From positions 1 through 64,000 of the forward strand of contig CBFIAR010000002.1 of NCBI GenBank assembly GCA_965660625.1: a stretch of 64,000 bases of DNA, read 5' to 3'. The notes under the pieces were generated by a model. It saw only the letters and a program-made list of their open reading frames with translations, had not been told where the DNA came from and made no database searches. Below are positions 35,841-46,700 of the stretch, in pieces (positions within the stretch are counted from its first letter, which is position 1; each line of letters begins with the position of its first letter). A program made the position numbers and the translations under genes. Source of the stretch: Glaciecola sp965660625 (GTDB lineage Bacteria; Pseudomonadota; Gammaproteobacteria; Enterobacterales; Alteromonadaceae).

Positions 35841-35988
35841 ACAGACATTTTAGGTAAGTGGCGAATGTCACAACTGTTCATCTTTGCTGTTAGGTGACCA
35901 CTAATTAAAGCATTTATTGCAGCGAAACTAGGCTTTTGCTGCAATATGCAATAACCTAATGCATATTACTCACGATTAGGTTTCCAAA

Positions 35989-36600
35989 ATGATGAAGTCA
36001 AGCACCCTCAGTGTTCTTTTAATTAGCATTTCCCTTAGTGTTTCCGTGTTCGCCGGCGCTCTAGTAAAACCAGCACCTTTAGTATCTATACCAAGCCATG
36101 ACAATTTTTTTAACAGTATTGCAAAGCACTGTGGTAAGGCGTTCGAGGGTAACGTTGTTTTTGATAACGACCCCAGTCCTGCATTCGATGATAAGTTGGT
36201 CATGCATGTCAGAAAATGTTCTGAAGAACAACTGCAAATTCCATTTCACGTTGGGCCTGATTCGTCACGTACATGGATAATTACCAAAACTGGCAGCGGT
36301 TTGAGTTTAAAGCATGATCATCGACACAAAGACGGTAGTGACGACGCATTAACCATGTATGGCGGTCATACAACTGACGCTGGCTATGATCAGGTCCAGT
36401 CATTCCCTGCTGACCAATATTCAAAAGAACTATTTGTGCAAAGTGGTATTCCACAATCCAACGGCAATACATGGCAAGTGTTTGTCTATGATGAAAAATT
36501 TACGTATAGAATGGTACGTGAGGGGAGAGAGTTTCGTGTTGATTTCGACTTAAGCAAGCCCATTGAGGTACCTGCTGCACCATGGGGCTACAGTGAGTAA
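35989..36600 (+). CDS. conserved secreted protein of unknown function
   Basis: This 203-aa protein has a signal peptide (SVLLISISLSVSVFAGA). The mature part contains HDNFFNSIAKHCGKAFEGNV, two Cys that could form a disulfide, DSSRTWIITKTGSGLSLKHD and HRHKDGSDDALTMYGGHT. I recall this as a widespread uncharacterised family in marine and environmental proteobacteria, but no catalytic fold is known to me. It is encoded alone between cheV and a HAD phosphatase gene. Confidence 0.75.
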   Translation: MMKSSTLSVLLISISLSVSVFAGALVKPAPLVSIPSHDNFFNSIAKHCGKAFEGNVVFDNDPSPAFDDKLVMHVRKCSEEQLQIPFHVGPDSSRTWIITKTGSGLSLKHDHRHKDGSDDALTMYGGHTTDAGYDQVQSFPADQYSKELFVQSGIPQSNGNTWQVFVYDEKFTYRMVREGREFRVDFDLSKPIEVPAAPWGYSE

Positions 36601-36873
36601 AATTGCAGTTGAATGAACAATAGTCTGTTACAACACCCATTAAGCATTTCCGACTGTCTAGTTTTTCTCATAGAGAAAACATCGAATGCTAGAATATGCC
36701 GTTTGGATAGGAGACTCGAATTGAACTTTATAATAAAAGCTGCACGAAAGAGCGACGATTTGTAAGCCGTGGAAATGTCAATAAACCAAATTTGCCTTGC
36801 GCACGTAATTCCTTTACTTACTTAAAACTTAGGGCTAAAACTTAGCTCGCTACACTAGGCTACGAGCATTTTT

Positions 36874-37707
36874 ATGGACCTTATTTTTTTTGACTTAGAT
36901 GGCACGTTATTAAACAACGAATCGCTTATATCAACTTTTACTAAAGATACTCTCATCTTGTTAAGAGAAAAAAATATAGCTTATACCGTTGCAACTGGGC
37001 GTACTATGCTTTCTGCGAAATCTATTGTTGATGGTCATTATTTCGATTTACCCCAAATTTATAACAATGGGGTGACCGTATGGGATCCAAAAATTCAACA
37101 ATTATCTCTTGAAAACTTACTTGATAATGCTGAAATTTCAGCGGTCATCAATTTGTCGTTGGCCCGCGGGATTGCACCGTTTGTCAATACCATTGGTAAT
37201 CACAATCAGCAAAACCACCATCATATGATCTATCATGCTGAGACACTTCACGAGGTAGAAAAAGAGTTAGTGAACAAGTATTTCTCCCGCACTGACGCAA
37301 CACTGTTACCTTTGCTGGCATTACCCGTCGATAGTCAAGTAACCAACATCAGCATGATTGGATTGGCGGATACTATCCATGAAATGTGGCTTGAACTAAA
37401 CACCTATGACAATCTGATTGCCTATTCGGGCAGAGCGTTAGAAGGGGATAGATATAGCTGGATGGATGTTCATCATTGCCTTGCTAGTAAAGGAAATGCG
37501 GTGACCAATTTAAAACAGCAATTAAGCGCTAGTAACGTCATCTGTTTTGGCGACGGTGATAATGATTTAAGTATGTTTGCACTAGCCAATGAAAGCTATG
37601 CTCCGGACAACGCAAAAGCAGAAATCAAAAAGTCTGCTACCGCTACGATAGGTCACAATCACAAAGATGGCATTGCGCACTTTTTGCGTGAGCGCTTTTC
37701 GCTATAA
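36874..37707 (+). CDS. Cof-type HAD phosphatase
   Basis: This 277-aa cytoplasmic HAD-superfamily hydrolase is of the Cof/YbiV type with a C2B cap. Motif I is FFDLDGTLL (Asp7 and Asp9). Motif II is VATGRT. The cap Lys lies in ASKGNAVTNLKQQL, and motif IV is CFGDGDNDLSMF. The final segment, with SYAPDNAKAEIKKSATA and DGIAHFL, is typical of the family. Likely substrates are sugar phosphates or flavin/PLP-type phosphates, but none can be chosen. It is monocistronic. Confidence 0.9.
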   Translation: MDLIFFDLDGTLLNNESLISTFTKDTLILLREKNIAYTVATGRTMLSAKSIVDGHYFDLPQIYNNGVTVWDPKIQQLSLENLLDNAEISAVINLSLARGIAPFVNTIGNHNQQNHHHMIYHAETLHEVEKELVNKYFSRTDATLLPLLALPVDSQVTNISMIGLADTIHEMWLELNTYDNLIAYSGRALEGDRYSWMDVHHCLASKGNAVTNLKQQLSASNVICFGDGDNDLSMFALANESYAPDNAKAEIKKSATATIGHNHKDGIAHFLRERFSL

Positions 37708-37828
37708 TACCTATTATAGATAATACAAGAGATACCTTGATGTAAATATGAATTGTCAGCAGAGGCTAATTGAATTGCGTCAATTTAGTCTAGACGGCAT
37801 CAATTCGGTGGTATCTCAGTCGCGCAAT

Positions 37829-37868
37829 AAAAAAGAGACTAAACGCTTATCGCTTAGTCTCTTTTTTT
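37829..37868. terminator. strong bidirectional rho-independent terminator
   Basis: AAAGAGACTAA pairs with TTAGTCTCTTT around a short GC-containing inner loop, flanked by A-runs and T-runs. It serves the HAD gene on the plus strand and the relic and EfpL side on the minus strand. Confidence 0.82.
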
Positions 37869-37903
37869 GTATACATTTTTTCAAATAGACTTACAGCATT
37901 CAC

Positions 37904-38005
37904 TTAGTTCGCAGTGAAAGTAATTTCATCCAAGTAAAACTCAGCACCCGTTGCTGAATTATAGTCTGGGAACACCATAAATAGGTCAATATTAGCAGTA
38001 TTTGA
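37904..38005 (-). pseudogene. C-terminal tail relic of a secreted protein
   Basis: This minus-strand frame of 33 codons reads NIDLFMVFPDYNSATGAEFY followed by LDEITFTAN and a stop, right before the terminator at 37829-37868. The ending resembles the last strands of jelly-roll carbohydrate-binding or extracellular domains (LDEVxFTAN). A stop lies directly upstream and there is no start codon. The retained terminator suggests the 3' end of a deleted gene. Confidence 0.4.
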
Positions 38006-38016
38006 TTAGGTAATAA

Positions 38017-38583
38017 TTATGCTCGGCTTGTAAACTTAATGTCCGTTGTGTTTACTTTTATTTTTTCACCTGTTGAAATATATTCAGGTACTTGAACGGT
38101 TAAACCTGTCGATAGCAATGCAGGCTTTGTGCGTGCACTTGCAGAGGCACCTTTGATTGATGGGTCTGTTTCAGTAATGACTAAATCAACGGACGCCGGA
38201 AGTTCGAGGCCGACAGGCTTGTCATCTACTATCAGCACCTGCAAACCAGTGGTTTCTTCAGTAATAAACAAAAGCTCTTCGCTGATGGTTTCTTTATCCA
38301 AGGAATAGGGAGTGTAATCCTCATTGTCCATAAAGACATATTCATCACCATCATTATAAGAGAACATCACTTTTTTCTTATTGAACTCAGCAGTATTGAT
38401 CATTTCATCTGCTTTGAAACTCTCGTCTGCTTTAGCACCGGTAGCAACTTCATATAGACGCATTCTATACAAACTGGCGCCTGCCCTGCCGCTTGGAGTA
38501 AGCTTCGCTATATCTTTTACAAAATACACTTTTCCATTGTGTTCAATGGCTGCATGTTTCTTTATTTCACTGGCTTTTGGCAT
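38017..38583 (-). CDS. efpL: elongation factor P-like protein EfpL (YeiP)
   Basis: EfpL relieves ribosome stalling at certain peptide motifs, complementing EF-P. The 188-aa protein has the three OB-like domains of EF-P. It differs from EF-P by the tip TPSGRAGASLYRMR, with Arg33 at the position of the EF-P modified Lys, as in E. coli YeiP. DGDEYVFMDNEDYTPY and GASASARTKPALLSTGL are close to the E. coli sequence. No EpmA/B-type modification is expected. It is a single gene on the minus strand. Confidence 0.94.
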   Translation of the reverse strand: MPKASEIKKHAAIEHNGKVYFVKDIAKLTPSGRAGASLYRMRLYEVATGAKADESFKADEMINTAEFNKKKVMFSYNDGDEYVFMDNEDYTPYSLDKETISEELLFITEETTGLQVLIVDDKPVGLELPASVDLVITETDPSIKGASASARTKPALLSTGLTVQVPEYISTGEKIKVNTTDIKFTSRA

Positions 38584-38714
38584 ACTGCTTCTCGTTAGTG
38601 TTAATAGTAAAATTTAACTTAGTTTTAGAATAAAAAATTGGAGCACATCGACTAAAGATAACACATTTTATAAATTATGCTGTTACTCAAAAAAACGGTC
38701 AGTATTGTTATCTT

Positions 38715-39755
38715 CTAGCTGCTACCAAGTTGTAGCACACCGTCCCAGTCATCAGGGACACCATGTAAAATCAGTTGTTCTACTGAGTTTACATGCTGCT
38801 GAAGAATCGGGTCCTGCGGATTTTGTTTTATCGCGTCACGGAATACGCGGAGTGCTTCTCTCAAGTTACCTTCCATACGGAGAGCTAAACCTTTCTGTAT
38901 AGCATCAACTGCACTTAAGCGTTCCTTTTGTAATTCGTCGGATAGATGAGACATGACTTCAAAAAGCTTTATAGGCTCATTGCGCCCTTTTACTCTAACC
39001 CAATCAATAATGCGCGAAACAAATGCATGGTCCGCTGTTGCAATTAATTTCTCACTTACAATAATATCCACGTTGTATATAGACTTCAATGTTTCAAGGC
39101 GTTGTGCAATGTTAACGCTATCGCCAATGACCGTTGTGTCCATTCTATCGTCTGAACCTACAGTCCCGATAATAACGGGGCCAAAATGAATCCCAATACC
39201 GATGCTCACAGCCGAATAACCACTTTTTGCACGATGTTGATTATACAAGATTAATGCTCGATTTAGGCCGATAGCCGCGCGGATAGCGTCTTGTGCTTTG
39301 TCACAATCTGAACCTTCCGGACTATCGAATAACGCCATTATCGCATCGCCAATGAATTTGTCGATAAAGCCTTTATTGTCGTGGATCGGTGCGTTCATTC
39401 TTAAGAAATACGAATTTAGAAAATTCAATAGCTCTTGTGGGGTCATCTTTTCTGAAAGGCTGGTAAAGCCACGAATATCGCAAAATAAGATGGCTACGTT
39501 ATCTTCATCTGCATGGCCAAGTTCGAGCACTCCTCCTCTCTTATAGATATGATCAAAGAATTGTCGAGGCACAAACTTTTGAAAGTTCTGGTTTAGTTGC
39601 ATAGCCTCATCAGCTTTTAGCTGATGGGACCGCTCTTCTGTGTCTCTGTAATGTACCAGTTTATTTTTGATGCGTTTAACTTTACGCCAGGTAATTAACC
39701 ATAGCGCAGTGCATAAAACCGCATAAATTGATAAACCAATAACCAAAAACAGCAC
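38715..39755 (-). CDS. class III adenylate/guanylate cyclase, membrane-anchored
   Basis: This 346-aa protein has one N-terminal membrane helix (LFLVIGLSIYAVLCTALWLI), a charged linker and a class III cyclase domain. The two metal Asp residues lie in FCDIRGFTSLSEKM and FIDKFIGDAIMALF, the latter also holding the substrate-selecting Lys. TVIGDSVNIAQRLE supplies the second selecting position (Asp/Thr region), the Asn and the Arg. This favours cAMP formation. The last 70 residues form a TPR-like helical pair (REALRVFRDAIKQNPQDPIL). It ends 15 bases upstream of hemL on the same strand. No sensor domain is present. Confidence 0.9.
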   Translation of the reverse strand: MLFLVIGLSIYAVLCTALWLITWRKVKRIKNKLVHYRDTEERSHQLKADEAMQLNQNFQKFVPRQFFDHIYKRGGVLELGHADEDNVAILFCDIRGFTSLSEKMTPQELLNFLNSYFLRMNAPIHDNKGFIDKFIGDAIMALFDSPEGSDCDKAQDAIRAAIGLNRALILYNQHRAKSGYSAVSIGIGIHFGPVIIGTVGSDDRMDTTVIGDSVNIAQRLETLKSIYNVDIIVSEKLIATADHAFVSRIIDWVRVKGRNEPIKLFEVMSHLSDELQKERLSAVDAIQKGLALRMEGNLREALRVFRDAIKQNPQDPILQQHVNSVEQLILHGVPDDWDGVLQLGSS

Positions 39756-39770
39756 TGACTTAACTTCCTT

Positions 39771-41063
39771 TTACTTCGCAGTTATTTGCTTGAACGCTTT
39801 GTCAGCAGCTTCAATTGTTGCTTCGATAACGTCAATGCTGTGCATTTTAGACACAAAACCTGCTTCGTAGGATGCGGGTGCTAAATACACGCCTTCATTG
39901 AGCATTGCATGATAGAACTGATTGAACTGAGCCGTATTGCAATTAATTGCTTGCTTGTAATTCGTAACATGTTCCACGTCAGTGAAGAATATACCAAACA
40001 TACTGCCAGCGACATTTATACTCATCGGTATATTATTTTTATGTGCTGTATCTCTTATCCCTTCTGCCAAGATTTTAGTATTTTCAAAAATACTGTCATA
40101 AAAACCAGGCTCAGACAACTGCGATAATGCGGCAAGTCCTGCTGCCATTGCAATAGGATTGCCTGACAATGTCCCTGCTTGGTATATCGGTCCGGTTGGC
40201 GCAATATGGGTCAGTATTTTCTTTTTACCGCCAAATGCACCCACAGGCATGCCGCCACCAATGACTTTACCAAGACAAGTGAGATCCGGTTCTACGCCAT
40301 AACGCGCTTGTGCACCGCCTAATGAGACCCTGAATCCGGTCATCACCTCATCAAAAATAAGCAGCGCACCATAGTGGTCGCATATACTTCGTAAACCTTC
40401 AAGAAAACCTTCAACAGGCGGAATACAGTTCATGTTACCCGCTACAGGTTCAACAATAATGCACGAAATATCGTCACCATGCTCATCAAAAGCGGCTTGT
40501 ACAGAGTCTAGGTTATTGAAGTCGACGGTTAAGGTGTGCTTTGCAAAGTCCTCAGGCACGCCGGGTGAACTAGGCACGCCTAAGGTAAGTGCCCCCGATC
40601 CTGCTTTGACTAATAAGGAGTCGGCATGGCCATGGTAACAGCCTTCAAACTTCAATATTTTGTTTCTACTGGTGTAGCCGCGGGCTAGGCGAATTGCACT
40701 CATCGTGGCTTCCGTACCGGAATTTACCATGCGTACCATTTCCATTGACGGCACCAATTTATTAACTAATTCAGCCATAATAATTTCAGCTTCGGTGGGG
40801 GCACCATAGCTCAAGCCAAATTCAGATGCGTCAATAACTGCCTGTCTGACTTTAGCGTTATTGTGGCCCAATACCATGGGACCCCACGAACAAATATAGT
40901 CGATGTAACGATTGCCATCGACGTCCCACATATAGGGTCCATCGGCTCTATTGATAAAACGAGGAGTACCGCCAACTGCTTTGAATGCGCGAACCGGTGA
41001 GTTTACGCCGCCAGGGATGGTAATTTGCGCTCTTTCGAAAAGTTTTTCAGATTGGGTTGTCAT
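39771..41063 (-). CDS. hemL: glutamate-1-semialdehyde 2,1-aminomutase
   Basis: HemL is a PLP enzyme that makes 5-aminolevulinate from glutamate-1-semialdehyde, the second step of C5 heme synthesis. The 430-aa sequence is full length. GGVNSPVRAFKAVGG starts the fold, MVNSGTEATMSAIRLARG binds PLP phosphate, FDEVMTGFR carries the cofactor Asp, and the Schiff-base Lys is in LGKVIGGGMPVGA. It follows pyrB with only two bases between the genes, an odd pairing of heme and pyrimidine synthesis that probably shares one transcript. Confidence 0.97.
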   Translation of the reverse strand: MTTQSEKLFERAQITIPGGVNSPVRAFKAVGGTPRFINRADGPYMWDVDGNRYIDYICSWGPMVLGHNNAKVRQAVIDASEFGLSYGAPTEAEIIMAELVNKLVPSMEMVRMVNSGTEATMSAIRLARGYTSRNKILKFEGCYHGHADSLLVKAGSGALTLGVPSSPGVPEDFAKHTLTVDFNNLDSVQAAFDEHGDDISCIIVEPVAGNMNCIPPVEGFLEGLRSICDHYGALLIFDEVMTGFRVSLGGAQARYGVEPDLTCLGKVIGGGMPVGAFGGKKKILTHIAPTGPIYQAGTLSGNPIAMAAGLAALSQLSEPGFYDSIFENTKILAEGIRDTAHKNNIPMSINVAGSMFGIFFTDVEHVTNYKQAINCNTAQFNQFYHAMLNEGVYLAPASYEAGFVSKMHSIDVIEATIEAADKAFKQITAK

Positions 41064-41065
41064 AG

Positions 41066-42082
41066 TTAGCTTTGGCCTTTATTGCTGTACCAATGTACGG
41101 GTCGATCGAAGTCAGAAACTTTATCTTCAACGCCTAAGGTCAGAGCAAACAGTGCCATTCTGACCAGTACGCCGTTATCAGTTTGTCTGAAAATCGCCAG
41201 GTTAGGGTTGAGGTTTAAATCGTTATCAAGTTCATTCGCTTCCACTCTAGAGTCTCTCGGTAACGGATGCATAATGACTGTTTTAGACTGGAAGTGTTTG
41301 GTATATATTTCTTGATTTAAACGAAACTTCCCTCTGTATTTATTCGCTTCATCTTGTGACGGAAAACGCTCCTCTTGTATGCGAGTTTGATAACAAATGT
41401 CAGCATTGAAACTACCTTCTAATTGCTCGGTTATCGTTAATTGGTGACCTGAGTTCACAATCATATCGCAAATGTAGGCTGGCATACTAAGTTCTTGCGG
41501 TGAAATTAAAGTAAAGTGAATGTTTTTATACAAACATAGTAGTTTTGATAAGGAGTGTACTGTGCGGCCATATTTTAAATCGCCAATCATCGCAATGTTT
41601 AAGCCATCAATACCGTCGCCGTGCGAGTTTCTCTCTTTTTCAATGGTGTACAAATCTAACAATGCTTGTGTCGGATGCTCGTTTGCTCCATCGCCACCAT
41701 TAATTACCGGAACTCTACTTCCTTCTGCAAACTCTGCGACGGAACCTGCTTGTGGATGGCGCATCGCGATAATGTCTGAATAACCACTTAAGACTCTTGC
41801 GGTGTCATACAGAGATTCGCCCTTTGCTAAGGCGGAATTACTCATTCCAGTCGTTTCTCTGACTTCGCCGCCAAGTAAATTGAATGCGGTGCCGAAACTG
41901 ACTCGAGTCCTTGTGCTTGGCTCGAAAAATAGGTTTCCTAATATCGCTCCTTCTAAAACCTCAGTTCTTTTTTTACGAAGCGCATAAGGCAACATGCTAT
42001 CGGCAACCATAAATACTTTTTCAATTGCCTCACGTTCAAATTGAGCAACACTTAAAACATGATTACCGGTAAATACAGACAT
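41066..42082 (-). CDS. pyrB: aspartate carbamoyltransferase
   Basis: ATCase condenses carbamoyl phosphate with aspartate in the first committed step of pyrimidine synthesis. The carbamoyl-phosphate loop EPSTRTRVSF, the HPTQALLDLYT region and HPLPRDSRV are all present. At 338 residues from the chosen start it is about 27 longer than the E. coli catalytic chain, as in a known longer subgroup. AAAGGCG lies roughly eight to ten bases before the ATG at 42082, which I prefer to an in-frame codon at 42112. No regulatory pyrI follows: hemL is the next gene. Confidence 0.95.
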   Translation of the reverse strand: MSVFTGNHVLSVAQFEREAIEKVFMVADSMLPYALRKKRTEVLEGAILGNLFFEPSTRTRVSFGTAFNLLGGEVRETTGMSNSALAKGESLYDTARVLSGYSDIIAMRHPQAGSVAEFAEGSRVPVINGGDGANEHPTQALLDLYTIEKERNSHGDGIDGLNIAMIGDLKYGRTVHSLSKLLCLYKNIHFTLISPQELSMPAYICDMIVNSGHQLTITEQLEGSFNADICYQTRIQEERFPSQDEANKYRGKFRLNQEIYTKHFQSKTVIMHPLPRDSRVEANELDNDLNLNPNLAIFRQTDNGVLVRMALFALTLGVEDKVSDFDRPVHWYSNKGQS

Positions 42083-42606
42083 GAAAACAGCGCCTTTAAT
42101 GTAAAAGATCAATTACCGTAGAGTTTATCAAAAAAATACGAGGTAAAGCGCTATATATTTCATCAGTGCCAACTAAAAATGAATGATATCGGCGTTGAAA
42201 ATGATAACGGCAGCACTTTGCAATGATCAGCAAATAACTAAACTATCCAGCGAGATGTAAAATTTGACTGCGTTTTTAGGTGCTTGTAAGCCAAGCTGCG
42301 ATTTTAGATAAATTTTGTTCTGGCAAATTTTTAGATGATGTCGATATAGCAATATTACATGTTTTATATGACATCGTTTGGCTCGAAGTAGGAGTGAAAT
42401 TGCCTACTTGATAGCCGGTTTGCTGCGAATTGAGAATCAAACTAGACGGTCCATTTGTTATAGTTTAGCATCGGGTGGCGGCATGACTATTCTTAAAAAC
42501 TCAGACGTCAGTATCAACATATGTCACTCTGTTGACTTAACACTGTGTTAAAACAAACCCACGGGCAGCAATATATGATTTTTTGTAACGTTTTGGATTC
42601 AAGTAA
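42083..42606. other. intergenic region between pyrB and the RND operon
   Basis: This 524-base divergent gap has no supported gene. A 43-codon plus-strand frame (about 42283-42414, GTG start, reading ILDKFCSGKFLDDVDIAILH) looks protein-like in composition but has no ribosome-binding site and no family I recognise. It could be a gene relic. No pyrimidine attenuator-like hairpin with a T-run was found before pyrB. Confidence 0.4.
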
Positions 42607-43767
42607 ATGAACACTAACAATGCCTTTGTCAGCAAGCTTTCGCTGCTCTTTCTTTGCATAAGCAGTTTTACATTACTGATAGTGTTGATTTTATTTTCAG
42701 GTGATAAAACAGCCATTGCGTTTGCAGACGAACAATCACGAGTCATTGAAAATGCAAAAGTAAACGTACAAGCTATTTCTATACAATCAGCCTATATCAA
42801 GCAGCGAAAAGTATATGGTTTAATTGAATCTGCACAACAGGCCAATCTGGGCTTTGAGCTATCCGGTGTTATAAGGGAAACACTTGTTGCGGAAGGTGAG
42901 AGGGTTGTGAAGGGGCAGATACTAGCAACGCTTGATACGCAAAGGTTATTGGCTCAAAAAAAGGAGATTGACGCTGCATTGTTGCGCGCCAGAGCCGACG
43001 CAAAATTAGCGCGATTATCTGCAAAAAGAACGACGGAGTTAGTTAAAAAACGACTTGAGCCAGACCAACGTTTAGACGAGGCAAATGCGGGCTTAGACGC
43101 CGCAAATGCGCTTGTGAATGAGGTAAGAGCAAAGCACGAAAGTCTCGATGTTGAGCTTCAGAAGTCATCCTTAGTGGCGCCATTCAATGGGCAGATTGTA
43201 AAGCAGTTGCTAGACGCTGGAACCGTAGTAACTATGGGCCAACCGGTATTTTCTTTAATGGCTGAAGTGGATTTAGAGGCGAGGATAGGATTACCAACAC
43301 AATCGCCGTTAGCCTTAAATTTAGGCGAACGTTACACACTCAGCTATGAAGACCAAACAATATCCGCAGAACTTATCTCACTCGCGAAGCAGCGTAATAG
43401 AGCAACTCGGGCGATTGATGCTTTATTTAAAATAAATGCACAAGCCGCTGAAAAGCTTTACCTAATGCCGGGTGATTTAGTGTCTCTGTCAGTAGATGTT
43501 GAAATTGTTAAACAAGGCGCTTGGATCCCGATCAGTGCGCTGTCGAATGGGGTAAGAGGTTTATGGACCTTATTCGTTATCGACAAATCAACCGGTTCTT
43601 CAATTATTCAGCCACGCAGTGTGTATGTTGAGTATATGGAACAGGAGTACGCATTCGTATCGGGAGCGCTCGACCAAGGTGACTTGTTGGTAGTATCTGG
43701 CCTACATCGCCTTATACCTAACCAGCAGGTGCAAAATATTCAAGTGATAAACACGGCGAGAAACTAA
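42607..43767 (+). CDS. RND efflux periplasmic adaptor (membrane fusion protein)
   Basis: This 386-aa adaptor links an RND pump to an outer-membrane channel. A hydrophobic N-terminal anchor (LLFLCISSFTLLIVLILFSG) is followed by a lipoyl-like half (GVIRETLVAEGERVVKGQIL), a coiled-coil hairpin rich in Ala, Lys and Glu (about residues 115-180), the second lipoyl half (SLVAPFNGQIVKQLLDAGTV), then beta-barrel and membrane-proximal domains. It lies four bases upstream of the pump gene. No TolC-type gene is adjacent, so a shared channel encoded elsewhere is expected. Confidence 0.92.
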   Translation: MNTNNAFVSKLSLLFLCISSFTLLIVLILFSGDKTAIAFADEQSRVIENAKVNVQAISIQSAYIKQRKVYGLIESAQQANLGFELSGVIRETLVAEGERVVKGQILATLDTQRLLAQKKEIDAALLRARADAKLARLSAKRTTELVKKRLEPDQRLDEANAGLDAANALVNEVRAKHESLDVELQKSSLVAPFNGQIVKQLLDAGTVVTMGQPVFSLMAEVDLEARIGLPTQSPLALNLGERYTLSYEDQTISAELISLAKQRNRATRAIDALFKINAQAAEKLYLMPGDLVSLSVDVEIVKQGAWIPISALSNGVRGLWTLFVIDKSTGSSIIQPRSVYVEYMEQEYAFVSGALDQGDLLVVSGLHRLIPNQQVQNIQVINTARN

Positions 43768-43770
43768 ACG

Positions 43771-46700
43771 ATGCCGAACTCGCAGAACAAATCTCCTTGG
43801 TATACCACTTTCTTTCGTAGTGGGCATTTACTTGCCTTAAGTATTATTATCATTCTCGTTGCCGGCTTATCGGCTCTCAGCAGCTTGCCTCGTTTAGAAG
43901 ACCCGCGCATCGATCTACGTGTTGTGCTCATTCTTACATCTTATCCTGGTGCGTCGCCTGAGCGAGTTGAAGCATTGGTATCAGATGTTCTAGAAGATGA
44001 ACTGCGTGAGCTATACGAAATCAAAGAAATTAAATCGACTTCAAAAGCAGGTTTTTCAAGTTTGCTGGTTGAACTGCAAGATTGGGTGGATGATTCCAGT
44101 AATCAGCAAATATTTTCAAAAATCAGAGACAGTCTAGAGAATGCATCCGCGAGACTCCCCCTAGGCGCTAGCAAACCACTGTTAGAAGATAAGCGCGGAG
44201 CAACAGCATTTACCATGCTTATTTCCATTGATGCTGAGAATCCGGACACAACCTCATTGTCTGTATCAGGTCGACTAGCAAGCGAATTAGTGGACCGGGT
44301 ACGAAATGTACCAGGCACCGAGTTAGTGCGCTTATATGGTAATCCCATAGAAGAAATAGTGGTTGCACTCAACCCTCAAGCACTTGCTGCTGCAGGTTTA
44401 AGTATCGGTCAAGTAAGTGAACGTATTCGTAGTGCAGACTCAAAATTACCAGCTGGCGTATTGCGCACAGATCAAAAGAATATTCGCGTGCAGGTGGCTG
44501 AGCCACTAGAAAATTTAGATATTGTCGCCAACATTCCTTTGGTTACAGCGGATGGCAGCTATTTGCGTTTAGCTGATGTAGCGACCATTGAGCAATCATG
44601 GCAAACACCTGAGCGAGAGTTTGCTTTTGTTGACGGTCAACGCACCACATTCATGGCTGCCCGCATGCAATCAACGGTGCGGATAGATCAATGGACAGAA
44701 GAGGTAAAACGTAAAATTGCTGATTTTAATACCGAGTTTGATGGAACATCGCGCGCAAATATCGTGTTTGAGCAAAATGAATATACTCAGGCTCGGCTGA
44801 CCGAACTGACTGAAAACTTGCTGCTTGGTTCTTTGGTTGTGATGCTAGTTATTCTTGTATTTATGGGGGCTCGAGCAACTTGGATAGTTGGGTTAGCGCT
44901 ACCTCTGTGCGCTGCATTTGCTATTTTTTCTCTTAGTTTCTTCGACCAACAAATTCATCAAATGTCGATTTTTGGGATTATTATCGCTATCGGTCTGCTC
45001 ATTGATAACGCCATCGTGATTACTGATGAAATCAGGCTCAACCTACTTGACCAAAACATAACACGCTTGCAGGCGCTCGAAAAATCGGTGAAACATTTGT
45101 TTTCGCCGTTGCTAGCGTCAACACTAACAACAGTTTTGGGTTTTATGCCGATTTTTCTGTTAACTGGAAATATCGGCGACTTTATTGGTGCAATTGCTAT
45201 CAGTGTGGTCATGGCTTTGTTAGGTTCACTGGCAATTTCACTTACTGTTATAGCTGCGCTTGCTGCAAGATATCTTCCGAGAGATGGTGGTGCTGGACAC
45301 GCTTGGTATCGTCGTGGTTGGCAGATGCCTGGAGTGTCTCATCAATTTTCTCGACTGCTGGGGAAATTAATCAAACAGCCTTTACTGATGCTGCCTTTAA
45401 TCAGTATTTTTTGTTTGTCTGGCTTTGTGCTCTCACAGCAGCTACCTAGCGTTTTTTTTCCAAGTGCAGACAGAAACCAATTTGAAATTTATGTGTGGTT
45501 GCCAAATGGTACCTCAATTAGCCAAACTCAGCAGGTGGCGCAACACATTGATGTACTTATTCGGAATAAACAGGAAGTGCACCAAGTTACCTGGTTTGTA
45601 GGCGCTTCCACACCTTCTATCTACTATAATCAAGTCATGTCGCGAGACAATTCACCTGAATTTGCTAATGCCGTTGTTACCACCAACTCCATTACTGAGG
45701 CTGCAGCGTTGATACCGATACTGCAGTCAGAATTGCAGGATGCATATCCAAAGGCGCAAATAGTCGTGCGCCCATTTGGCCAAGGCCCGCCGATACCAGC
45801 ACCCATCGAAGTAGACATTTTTGGACCAGACATCAACACTCTAAATGTGTTGGGTGAGCAAGTTCGTCTTGCCATGACAAAAATCCCCGGTATTACTCAA
45901 ACAATTGCGTCAATTACAACAGGTGAACCAGAGCTGCAATATGATGTATCTGAAAATGATTCTTACATTGCCCAATTATCACTCACCGAAATTGCAAAAC
46001 AGCTGCAATTGGCGTTAGCAGGAACTACCGGTGGCTCGGTACTGCAAGGAACTGAAGAATTACCCGTCAGAGTTAGGGTCAATGACTATCAACGCGGTAG
46101 CATGCAGGAGCTAGACGCTTTGCCGCTGATGAATCAAGAGTTGATGCAGAGTGGAGCCAGTATTGGTATGGCGTCATTAGGCGAATTCACCTTAGTACCC
46201 AGTATAAGTGGGATCACGCGATTGGATGGTGAACGTGTGAACAAAGTGCAGGCATTCTTGCTACAAGGTGTTCCCGCAATTGATGCTAGCGAACAGTTAC
46301 GCAATCTTTTGGAGAATGGTGATTTTGTGTTACCTGAAGGTTATCGGATAAAGATGGCTGGGGATGCAGATGAGCAACAGCAAGCACTTGGTCAGTTGGC
46401 TACCTACGCCCCAGTTTTGTTAGTACTGATGATAGCTGCATTAATACTTACATTTAATAGCGTCAGATTTGCGGCAGTTATTGGTATGGTTGCCGTCTTG
46501 TCAGTTGGACTTGGTATGTTCAGTTTGTGGGTATCAGGTTTGCCAATTGGTTTCAATCCACTGTTGGGTAGTGCAGGTTTGATAGGTGTTGCGATTAACG
46601 GTTCAATTGTCGTAATAGCGGCGATTAATGGAAATGCCAAGGCTAAGAGTGGCGATACCAAAGCGATAGTTGAAGAAACGATGAGTTGCAGTAGACACAT

